A stretch of DNA of 64,000 nt from Lantana camara (taxonomy: Eukaryota; Streptophyta; Magnoliopsida; Lamiales; Verbenaceae), in NCBI GenBank assembly GCA_037501455.1, contig CM074860.1, positions 52,710,501 through 52,774,500 of the forward strand. The letters are read 5' to 3'. Positions 46,293 to 56,338 of the stretch are shown piece after piece. How positions within the stretch are numbered: the first letter of the stretch is position 1; each line of letters begins with the position of its first letter. The notes beneath the pieces are model-generated. The model was not told the origin of the DNA, ran no database searches, and saw only the letters and a list, made by a program, of their open reading frames with translations. The translations under genes and the position numbers were made by a program.

Positions 46293-46885
46293 TGTGACAC
46301 CCTGACTTTCAGACCGTACATGTATGACGTATGTATGCATTTAAATTCATTAATTATGTATTTTCATGATTTATATAATTGTTTAATCAATATTCTTTAT
46401 TATTATAAATTCTCTTACTTAAACGTTTTTGCCCTTTTGTTGGAATTTGCTTCGTTTATGTTCGATTTGTGATAGAAATTTCATCCCTTTCTGATATGTT
46501 GGTGTTTTATGAGTGATAAACTTGAATATATGCTCGTTATATGTTTTCGGGTTTATATGTTGGGTTTTCGGGACTCGTTTTGTTGGGTAACCTAAAGGAG
46601 GCTAAAATGTACTTAGCGCACCTTGGGTCTGGGTAGTGTAATTTGAGCTCGGGAATTCGGATTTGAATTTTGTCATTTCTGTTGGACTCATTTCGATGAT
46701 TCAGGTCTAATGGACTAAGCCTTACATTTTTCTATAATCATTTGGTACCCCAAAATCAGCCCGTAACCTTGTCTCGCACTTATTTTACCATCTTTCACTA
46801 ATTTGCACATAAGTCCTTCAATTTTTTGAGATTTTCACTTGAAACCTGGACCCACATGACCATAACTCAGACTACTATCACCCCA
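46293..46885 (+). repeat. LTR head fragment (RE8b), plus strand
   Basis: It starts TGTGACACCCTGAC and matches the first part of the RE7 LTR read on the minus strand (CCTAAAGGAGGCTAAAA, GAGCTCGGGAATT), so it is the same family in opposite orientation. It ends at about 46885 against RE9 pol. Confidence 0.65.
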
Positions 46886-47407
46886 TACCCCTTCTTTTCC
46901 ACAAATAGAATGGAGCACCCCACAGAAAAGTGCTCCGACGGATGTACCCGCAAGCTAAAAGTTCATCAAGCTGCGTCTTTAACTCCTCTAACTCTATAGG
47001 AGCCATTATGTAGGGAGTCTTCGAAAAAGGCTCTGCTCCGGGATAAAGGTCGATTACGAAGTCAATGTCCCTATCAAGCGGTAGAGAACACAAAGTCTGA
47101 GAGAAAACATCGGTATATTCTCGCACGACCTCCGTCTCTTCAAGTTTGGCCTGATCCTTCGGTTTGTTCAAAAGATAGGCCACAAAACCTGTCGCACCAT
47201 CCCGGACCACTCTACTAGCCTCAACAAAGGAAATAAATGGGCTTAACTTCACCTTCTCGCCCTTAAATACCACTGAACCAAAAGAAACTTTCTTCTCCCG
47301 ACAATCCATCTTAGCCCCATGTTCGAATAACCAATCCATACCCAAGATCACATCATACATCCGCATCGGCATTTCTATCAAATCTGAAAAGAAAACCCGA
47401 CCTTCGA
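46886..47407 (-). pseudogene. RE9 gypsy protease-reverse transcriptase fragment, part 1
   Basis: The minus strand reads IEMPMRMYDVILGMDWLFEHGAKMDCREKKVSF, then [46 protein letters not shown] and the reverse transcriptase start GYIRRS, ending near a frame slip at GAP. It is about as close to RE7 (44118-44770) as to RE10, but is a separate copy. Its upstream part continues at 60855, beyond RE10. Confidence 0.88.
47403..47407. repeat. Target-site duplication of RE10, left copy (TTCGA)
   Basis: TTCGA precedes the LTR start and recurs exactly at 60855-60859. Joining the RE9 sequence across it gives an uninterrupted reading PVSFE-GRVFFSDLIEMP. Confidence 0.95.
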
Positions 47408-48360
47408 TGTAACGCCCCGGTTTCCGGATGAACAGGTAAGCACGCCACGTGTGTGTTTTGAGCGTAGGATTTATTTAAATCTTTAATTTTATAATATATT
47501 CTTACGCGGCATTCATAATTTTATAAAATTCACGAAACATCCTTTATGTGAATTATATGAATTCATATCATTGAAAATATTATTTCACGACACGGAAAAT
47601 ATTTATTGCATGCAACAATTACCGAGAGTGTTTTAAATTACCAAATTGTCCCTAGTGAAGATTTATTTAAAATTCTAGGGACTTAACTGCATAACTTTCA
47701 AAGATCTAATTGATCATATTTTAAAACTATGTATACTTAATTGCATACTTTCATGAGTTAGAGGATTAATTGGCAAATTAGCACATTTCACACATTTCAA
47801 AAATGGGTTTTACGTAATGCATCTCCAAGCTTCTTTCTTGATCATTTTTCTATCCAAAAATTTCCCAACAACTTGCTCTCTCTCTCTCTCGGTATCAAGA
47901 AGCAAAGAAAGGAAGGAGAATTTTGCTTTTTTCTTCAAGAATCTCAAGAATTTTGCCAAGCTTTAGGGAGATCATCATCATCATGATCTACCTTCTTCAT
48001 TTCTTAGTTTTCAAGGTTGGTTTGCATGGAAGTGATGATTCTTGCTCATATTTGATATGGTTAGGGTTTGGGAATTATGTGCTAGCTGAATTAATTAGAA
48101 TTAGAAGGATGATTATGAGATCATTCCATGAATTATAGCATGAGTTGTAGCTTGAATCCTTGACAATTTGGCATGAATGATCAAGTGTGATCATGAACTT
48201 GAAATCATGAATTCTTGATAATATTGCATGCTTTGAGTGTTTGAATGGTATAATATCATTTCTTGAGCAAGTATACATGTATATTTCCAGAAATCATGAC
48301 TTTGTTGATCATTCCCGTTAGCATCCCCTGTTTTTCCTCTGTTCTTCAAATTTGCAGAAA

Positions 48361-48596
48361 CTGGGAACGGCCGTTCCCAGCCTCAAGGCATTGAGGGAAC
48401 GGGCGTTCCCACCTTTTCAAATGAACTGGGCGGCCGAGCATGGGAACGGCCGTTCCCACTTTGGCCTTGCTGCCGGAAGGGCCGTTCCCAGCTAAAAGGC
48501 GCGCTTTTATTTTTAAAATCGTTGGCGCGTTTTGGGGAACTCATGGGAACGACCGTTCCCATTTTGCAAAGGGGACCGGAACGGCCGTTCCCACCT
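48361..48596. repeat. GGGAACG palindrome cluster (RE10 5' LTR)
   Basis: Six copies occur: 48361-48380 (arms CTGGGAACGG/CCGTTCCCAG), 48395-48410, 48441-48458, 48475-48490 (degenerate left arm), 48544-48561 and about 48577-48595. Centres vary (GGCC, GGGC, GACC) while the GGGAACG and CGTTCCC arms are held. The same cluster occurs in RE1 at the same distance from the LTR start. Confidence 0.9.
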
Positions 48597-48810
48597 GACT
48601 TGCAGAACAAAATTCACTGCATAACAAAATAACCCCTCGATCCAACGACTTCTTTGACCCCGAATTGCTATAATATGTGCTAATATGATGTGAAACAACA
48701 TGTTATCAAGCCACATTGTATTTTCGTGGTCGTCTCGATACATTTCCGCCGTTCGTCATATTTTGGTCATTTTAGATCATGTCTCACGAATATACATCGT
48801 GTTTGCACAG

Positions 48811-48876
48811 GTCACGAGGGCGTGGACGGGGAGCAAGCTCCTTAGAACCCTTCTTTATTGTATTTTGCAAGGAAAG
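48811..48876 (+). other. Candidate LTR mini-exon (RE10 5' LTR)
   Basis: This 66-nt block lies between CGTGTTTGCACAG and GGAAAG|GTGAGGTTTAGG. The 3' LTR copy at 59629-59694 has the same length and borders. Confidence 0.5.
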
Positions 48877-49576
48877 GTGAGGTTTAGGTTATAGATATAG
48901 AACCCTACCACCCTTATGTGCTATTTTCGGCCAAAACCTATTTTAATTATAAACGTTTTCCAAGTTATAAACATTTCAAGCAAGAAAGTATTGATTGCCA
49001 TGATTTCAAGCATGTTTGGCGAGTACATGATTGCACGTGGGCCCGAGGGTATTTCTTGAGCCAACCGGGAAAGCAAGGGCTGACGGGTAACTCCTGAATT
49101 ATCCTCACATTGTTGGGATCACCCCCGAAGCCACTAGGAGATTAGTGGTGAAAGGAGTTCCGTGTCTAGAGGGTCATGTCCTCAACACACACCATGTCAT
49201 GGATAGTCGAGCCTTGCAAACTCGCTATCACCCGGAGGAAGAAAGAGACTGGGGATTTATCCGGCATGTCGGGTTATCCTCGGGTTATCGCATGATTTCA
49301 AGCACGAAACTGTCTATGTGAGCACTAAATGGAATTGCGTGATCATGTATTAAATTGATAAAGCAAGCACGTATTGTCACGTTTGGTGTAAAGGTTGGAG
49401 AATCGCCCCTGCTCGCCGGGGTCACATGTTCATGAAATGGTTAAGCTAAAATGTTAAAGTGATTGGTTGTAATCTCGGGCAAAGATCAAGCTTCTTGAAT
49501 TATATATTCCTTTCATTTCCAAAGTCTTCACCCGAGGCTACACCATGCATGTGATGTGTGTTATATATATATTTTG

Positions 49577-49603
49577 CCCCTCACTCAGTCTTCGGTAGAC
49601 TGA
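49577..49603 (+). other. Conserved stem-loop before an acceptor-like site
   Basis: CCCCTCAC leads into TCAGTCT (49585-49591), loop TCGGT and AGACTGA (49597-49603), a perfect 7-bp stem. The acceptor-like CTTTTCAG follows 8 bases later (49611-49618). Equivalent stem-loops occur in most other LTRs here, some with compensatory changes. Confidence 0.7.
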
Positions 49604-50044
49604 TACTTCACTTTTCAGGTACCCTTTTAGCGTGGTCGTGCTAGGCGGGAGTTGTTCGAGTCTTGCATTTCCACGGGTCTAGTTTCATACCCTTTTTGTA
49701 TAAGTTTTATGCTAGTTTCATGTTATGATTAGTATTGTCACGTTTTGGATACTTGAATATGTATATTATCAAGAGATGATAATGTATTGATAGTTAAATT
49801 GTTATCTATAAGTATCTATTCGGTAAATATGGTACCTATATGTATGAATGATCTTATTGCTTCCGCTTTCATTATCATGTTTGCTTTGGTGTTGTTGGGG
49901 AGAGTGTCCCGCCTAGCTCGTCATTTTATTGTCACCCGTTCGCTATAGTTTTGGTTTATGTATGGACTTTCCATTTCATACATGGATCGAGGCTATAGTG
50001 CGGGGGATGTGGTGCCCTGGGGGTTAGGGTGCTACATCTACAGT

Positions 50045-50056
50045 TGGTATCAGAGC
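50045..50056 (+). other. Primer binding site of RE10
   Basis: TGGTATCAGAGC stands 8 bases after the LTR end and is complementary to the 3' end of initiator-Met tRNA. Confidence 0.95.
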
Positions 50057-50291
50057 CCGGTTGCAAAACTGAGGTTCTCGAGTCGTGTCAAGTCTGTGTA
50101 GGTCGCACGGCATAGGATTATGTGGTATTTGGGAGTCTGCATTTGGTTGACTTACATGATTTACTCATTTCTTCGCATTAATTGAGCTACTTGATCTTCC
50201 TTGAACATGTGCTACTTGATATTATGGAAATTGTATGCACACATTTGCATTTATTGATCAAGCCACGCATGTTTAGTGATCTAATTTCAGG

Positions 50292-52944
50292 ATGGAGCAC
50301 GACAGACGTTCCAGTGACCGATCCTCGAGGCACAGGCATCATCACCGCCGACATCATCGCCGCGAGAGATCACCACCTCCTCCGCCTGCTCAGGCACAGC
50401 CCCAGGATTTTATGAACGCGGTAGTGGGGCTAATTGATCAGAGGCTACAGGACAGGGTTCCTCCACCACCTCCAACACCGGTAGCACCTCCGGAGAACCC
50501 TATTTCTGCCATATTACGAGAGTTTCAGAACCAACGACCCCCGAAGTTCTACAAGGGCGACGATATACAGGCGGAGATGTGGCTAAAGGAGATTGAGAGG
50601 ATCTGGCAGCTTATTGCTTGTGACAGTCAGGAGCAGGCTCGCTGTACACTTACTCTTATTCAGGGCGAGGCCTTCTTGGTGGGAAAGCACACAGATTGTT
50701 CTGGAGGCAGCCGGGACCGAGATTACTTGGGAGGTATTAGTACGGGAGTTCAGAAATAAGTATATTCCTCCAGCTTCCCGTACTCGCAGGTTGAGAGAGT
50801 TCACCGAGCTAAAGCAAGGAGGAAGGTCTGTGGGACAGTATATCGCCGAGTTCGAGAGACTTTCTCGCTATGCACCCAACATAGCGAATGATGATTTTCA
50901 CAAGGCGATGCAGTTTGTCCAGGGACTCAGGCCAGATATTCAGGAGGCGCTGAAAGCAGCTAATACGAGCACCTGGGTAAAAGCTACCACTAAGGCCCTA
51001 AAAGTTGAGGATTCGGATATTGCTAGGAAAGCTACTTCGCGGACTGGACAGGCTTTGGGCTCGAGAGCAGGTCAGGGATCGAGCTCAGGGAAGAGGCCGA
51101 TGATTTACTCTGCACCCCCAGCTCAGAAGAACCCCGGGAAGAAGCTTAAGGCGACAGGGCCGCTACTGAGAGGTCCGAGAGCTCCAGCACCACCCCAGCC
51201 ACCTCAGAGACCGGGCTGCAGATGATGTGGACTTCCTACACATACCTATGACAACTGCAGGCGCCGGTTGTGTTTGATTTGCGGGAGTGACGAGCACATG
51301 GTTGACGGCTGTCCGGATCGTCAGGATCCACCACCTACAGGACCGAGGCCACTGGTGAGAGCTCGGGCTTATGCACTCGCTGGAGAGGAGCAGGATGCAG
51401 AGATAGACCCCGCCGCAGTAGTTGAAGGTATTATTTGCATCCATGGCACGAACATCCATACATTATTTGATCCAGGAGCTACACACTCCTTTCTTGCGCA
51501 CTCTATTGCTATTACTTTGTCTTTGCCTGCTATGTGTACTTCTGTGCGCTATCTAGTTAGTACTCCTTTCGGTAGTAGGCGAGAGACGGATCAGGTTTAC
51601 AGGGATGTTCCAGTGGTGATTGAAGGTCGGGAGTTTCTGACAGATTTCATTGTTATGCCAATGGAGAGATACGGAGCTATATTGGGGATGGAATGGTTAT
51701 ACATGCATTGTGCTACCGTAGATTACCGGGCTAAGAAGGTTCAGTTGGGTTCAGAGGTTACTACGGGTTGTACTTCAAAGACTATACCCCTACTTTCGTT
51801 TTCAGAGGCTCAGAAGTTAGTCAGAGACGGGGCTACAGGGTTCATTGCCTATATTCTGAACAAGCCAAAAGATCAGGTGAAGTTAGAGGACACCGAAGTG
51901 GTAAAGGAATTTCCCGAGGTATTCCCAGAAAAATTGGATTCCTTGCCTCCTGAACGAGAGATTGAATTTGTGATCGATCTTTTTCCAAATGTTGAGCCGT
52001 ATTCAAAGACTCCTTACCAGATGGCTCCAGCTGAATTAAAAGAATTAAAAGTCCAGCTGGAAGCATTGTTGGAAGTTGGGTACATTCGACTGAGTTCTTC
52101 GCCTTGGGGAGCACCAGTTTTATTTGTAAAGAAAAAGGACGGGACTTTAAGAATATGTATCGATTACAGGGAGTTGAACAGGATGACTATCAAGAACAAG
52201 TATCCCCTCCCACATATCGAGGAGTTATTCGATATACTTCAGGGTTCCAAAGTTTATTCGAAATTGGATTTAAGACAGGGATACTATCAACTGCGAATCC
52301 GAGCAGAGGATATTCCTAAGACAGGATTCAATACTCGGTACGGGCACTACGAGTTTGTGGTTATGCCAATTGGATTAACTAACGCCCCTGCAGCTTTTAT
52401 GGATATGATGCATCGGATATTCAGGTCTTTTCTCGACAAGTTCGTGGTGATTTTTATTGATGACATTCTGGTTTTCTCAAAAACAGCCGAGGAGCATGCG
52501 AGACATCTCAGGCTCGTTCTTCAGACTCTAAAAGAGCATCAGTTGTTTGCTAAGTTTAGTAAGTGTGAATTCTGGATCGATCGGGTTTCCTTTTTGGGAC
52601 ATGTGATTTCAGGAAAAGGGTTGGAAGTCGACCCCTCGAAAATCGAGGCCATGCTCAAGTGGGAGAAACCAAAGAATGCCTCGGAAATTAGAAGCTTCTT
52701 GGGATTGGCCGGTTATTATAGAAGATTTGTTTAGGACTTCTCAAAGATTGCGACGCCGTTAACCCGATTGGCAAAGAAGGATGCTAAGTTTGTCTGGGAC
52801 GAGAAGTGTGATCAAAGCTTTAATTTTCTGAAAGAAAAGTTAGTCTCAGCTCCGGTATTAACTTTACCCGAGGGTTCAGAGGGATATGCAGTGTACACCG
52901 ATGCTTCTAAAGAAGGCTTAGGTTGTGTTTTGACTTAGAAAGGA
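50292..52944 (+). pseudogene. RE10 gag-protease-reverse transcriptase (broken)
   Basis: The ATG at 50292 opens a gag with a His/Arg-rich start (RHRHHHRRHHRRERS) and a proline stretch. The frame is lost near 50678 by an apparent 2-base deletion and resumes one frame over at WWES. Capsid motifs follow (WEVLVREFRNKYIP, LKQGGRSVGQYIAEFERLSRYAPN). The first of two CX2CX4HX4C zinc knuckles (from 51217) contains a TGA at 51223; the second (51271-51312) is intact. The protease has LFDPGATHS near 51470. Reverse transcriptase has [27 protein letters not shown] and catalytic FIDD at 52453-52464. A TAG follows YYRRFV at 52732-52734, and another stands at 52936-52938, just before sLTR-C. Confidence 0.95.
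52940..52944. repeat. Target-site duplication of sLTR-C (AAGGA)
   Basis: AAGGA precedes the LTR end TGTAGCG and recurs exactly at 56334-56338. Reading across the site without LTR and one copy keeps the RNase H frame. Confidence 0.95.
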
Positions 52945-55900
52945 TGTAGCGCCCCTTAACACTACAACTCCGCACCGTTGTACTTCCCGAGTGGATGTGA
53001 GACCTAGCACTCGAGAAATACTCCGGCGAACGGACAAGACTATACAATACCAGAGTATGAAATTTAAACGCAACGGAAAATAAACTTGAGCAATATAAGG
53101 GGACAATACATGACGAAACACATATCATTAAGTTGGATAAGTAATTACAGCGAAAGATCTAATTTCATAGGAGAGTGATTATTGACATAGGTACATGCAC
53201 TCTTAGTATAATCCTGATTGACTAAGATATGACACCTTAAAGCTTCAAGATACCTCTAAGGCGTCGCTCCGTGGATTCCTGAAATCATGCATTTGAAACC
53301 GGGCGAGAGGGTTAGTCAAAGTGACTAAGTGAAGGGGGTGTAATAAATTATAAGTATAAATATATGTATATATATATATTTATATAATCAAGAAGATCTT
53401 GATCAAAATATTGGCAATAGGATATAGCAAATAGGGAACGGTTCATAATATTTGTAAAAATAGGGATAGGGGTAACTTGGAATATTTGTGGAAATATGAA
53501 TCGTTTGTAACTAGAACTTGAATGCCCGCAAGCTAGGCCTCTCCATCCGTAACTCCTTAAATCTTGATAAAATAGTAACGGTGTTGATCAAGACACCGAT
53601 ACTTCAATAAAACCAATAAGACAATAACTCCGCTACTCCTTGGTGTCAATAGGGGAGCCAACCCTAGAGACCATGAACTAGATTCGGGAGGCAGCTATCT
53701 CTGCCTCATCCCTTGGCGTGGAGTAACTAACCTCCAGTTAAACCACTACCAAGAGGTGGTGGCAGTCCGCAGCACCAACAATACCCTCGGCCCGATACCT
53801 TCCGGGTAATTGCTCGCTACAGATACAGCCGGGGCCCATAACAGGAATCGAGAACAATATTTTGCTTGCATAACCCGGAATCAATGTTTTGATAAAATGG
53901 ACTTGAAATGTATAATGTTCTAGGAAAACGTTGATTCCGGCAAGAAAGTATTTTTCCCTTAAAAGGGATAGTGTAGTAAAGTAATATATATATATATATA
54001 TATGGCAGTAAATCAATATGATGGGTAGGCTTGAAAATAGTTTTTATATAGATACGTATGTATAGGCATGATTCCAGTTGAAAACATTTTAACCCTCACC
54101 GAGTGTCTTGACGGTCTAGATAAAATCCTTGGGATTCCACTGTTCAATTATATCCTCGCCTGAAAGTAATAACTACTACTGGCTTAGAACTAGGTTCTAA
54201 TATTCAAATTAATCAATCATACACACCATAAGGTAAACACATTATGTAATATGTTAAAGATTTCCCGGTAAACCCTAAATTTACCCGTTTAAGGGAATTT
54301 GATTAATAATTTAGGGTTTACGAGATCTTTAGCTAATCAAATATATATATATATATATACCATATGATAATTATAATTATAAGATTTGAAATAAGATTTA
54401 TGGTTAAATTTGACAATGTAGGTTATCTTTTGAAAATATTACATAGTTTACCGATTTTTGGAAAATTCGGGGAAAAATCTTTCTTTAAAAATTCCAAAAC
54501 TCATTTTATAATTATTTTTATAATAATTTCGAAATTAATAGTATTTTGGTTGACCAAAAAGTCAAGATTACTATTGAAAACATTTACTATTCGATTTCAT
54601 ATGAATTAAACATTTTATAACACAAAATCAACTTCACACACACACACACATAACTCACGGCACACACATGCACACACACATATCTAAGAACATTATGAAC
54701 ATGTTCTTGAACTCATTTGAATATTCAAAGAGGGTATGTAACATGTTCTATCATATTTATATTCATAACATAAGATTGAAGCACAATATAGCAAAATATA
54801 TGAATTCTCTATGAAAAATAATTCTAATTAAATTACTATAGGCATGAATTTAATCAAACAAGATCATAAGCATTTAAATACATATTCACATTATATCATA
54901 TCATAATTCATGCATTTAATTAAATAAAATTCCATAATGTATACACATTGTATTTAAACTAACAATTATGCACATATTTCATAAAATAAATTCTTAAAGC
55001 ATAATTTAATTAATCCTAGACATGCTACTATTATTATTATACTAAGAACATAATACAAAGCATGAAATAATAGAAGAAAACATACCTTGTAGAGAGAGAG
55101 AGGGTTGGGGCGTGAGCTAGGGAGAGAGGGAGTGATTTTGTGTGTTGATTTGTGAGGTATAAATGAGGCTTGAGGGGGGTATTTATAGGTAGTCATGTGG
55201 GGTTTTAGAGCAATTTCTAAGAGTTTAAGGGAGATGTGGATGTCTCCTGATTCATACAAATGCTTGGTGATTAATTAGGAGATGTGGTTAAATTATATTA
55301 TGAACAAATGCTTGGTAATTACTTAGGAAATGTGGAGAAATTATGCTCATGTAATTAATCCTTCTAGAAGACCATGTGGTCATGGATGATGTCATCTTGA
55401 ATAAAAATAAATGTAAAATAATATAAAATTTATTCAAGAGTCGAGAGGTAAAAACTTGAAGTAGTGAATTGATGAAAGAATGAGTGAAAAATGAGCTTTG
55501 TTTTGATTATAAATGTGAAATATTTAGAGTTTTCGTTTATAAATTATGAATATTAAAGATGATGAAAATCATGAAAAAATTATATAAACGAAGCTAGGAT
55601 AAAGTTTAGAGTTTGGAAAAATCACCATAATGTAAAGGAAAATTCAAGGATCGTTTCAAGTATAATTTCGACTATTGAATAAAAGCTAATTTGTTCAAAA
55701 TAAAATGATGATTTTTAGAAAGGAAAATATTTATAAAATATGCTATGGTGAGATCGAGTTTTTGGTAAATGCATGAAAATTCATAAAATAATTTAAGGAT
55801 TGTTTTGGTTATAATTTTGAATATCAAAAAGTAGATGAGTAGGGATTTATTGATGATCGAATCATAAGCTAGGGTTTTCGCCGGTTTTTGATAATACAAG

Positions 55901-56333
55901 AGTAAGAATGGGAATTATGGTTCACAGAGGGTATCCCGATCCTCGAAATAATGTGAGGATTCTTTTGGTTATAATATTGGGTAATGAAAGTGCTTCGGGG
56001 AAATGTAGGAATATTTTTGAGCTATAGGGGTATTTTCGTAATTTCCAACCTAAAACTGTAGGAATGGGTTTTGAAGTGTATGAAGGGGTTTTAGGTGCTA
56101 GAAGGGAATGAATATTAGAATTCTAGGATTTTAGGGAAAGAGTTTCGAGATACATGCTAAATAGAAGAAGGAATTAAATTCACGAACTTTTTATTAAATT
56201 ATAACATATTAAAGCACATAAGTCACATAAAATGCAATGCATGAGAGAATTAACAAAGATCGAGACTATAACCGCTTCCTAAGTTACCCTTTTACTTACC
56301 TTTCTCGACTTGGCCCTGAGTAGGGCTGTTACA
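52945..56333 (-). repeat. sLTR-C: solo LTR inserted in RE10 RNase H
   Basis: The 3389-bp LTR runs on the minus strand from TGTAACAGCCCTAC (56333) to GGGGCGCTACA (52945). It contains no gag-pol and no second LTR. Minus-strand landmarks are donor-like ACAAG|GTATGT at 55086/55085, acceptor-like ATTACTTTCAG, exon-like block 54159-54100, donor-like CTCG|GTGAGGG and a stem-loop TTAGTC/GACTAA near 53332-53315. Simple repeats (TA)n at 53985-54003 and 54341-54359 and (CA)n near 54638 lie inside. It lacks an obvious GC-rich palindrome cassette, unlike the other families. Confidence 0.93.
54100..54159 (-). other. Candidate LTR mini-exon (sLTR-C)
   Basis: This 60-nt minus-strand block lies between AGTTATTACTTTCAG and ACACTCG|GTGAGGGTT. 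Confidence 0.4.
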
Positions 56334-56338
56334 AAGGA

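Larger units (their letters stand above)
47408..50036 (+). repeat. RE10 5' LTR
   Basis: The 2629-bp LTR starts TGTAACGCCCCGG and ends GGGTGCTACA. Landmarks are donor-like TCAAG|GTTGGT at 48016, palindromes 48361-48596, acceptor-like GTTTGCACAG ending 48810, exon-like block 48811-48876, donor-like AAAG|GTGAGG at 48877, CTCGCCGGGG near 49414, stem-loop 49585-49603, acceptor-like CTTTTCAG ending 49618, GCTTCCGC at 49859-49866 and TGCGGGGGATGTG near 49999. The LTR is expected to carry promoter and terminator, but I cannot pin a TATA box with confidence. Confidence 0.95.

Noticed and set aside
48361..48596. Bacterial-type operator cluster
   Set aside because: The palindromes look like operators, but the setting is a plant LTR and they recur in both LTRs of one element.
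50045..50060. tRNA gene at the TGGTATCAGAGC sites
   Set aside because: Only the primer-complementary stretch of initiator-Met tRNA is present, next to LTR ends. No tRNA fold surrounds any of the sites.
50660..50690. Programmed ribosomal frameshift in RE10 gag
   Set aside because: There is no slippery heptamer or downstream structure, the site is inside the capsid domain where relatives are in one frame, and the change looks like a 2-base deletion.
52945..56333. sLTR-C as a complete short non-coding retrotransposon
   Set aside because: No internal repeat of its ends, primer site or polypurine tract is visible, so a solo LTR is the simpler reading.
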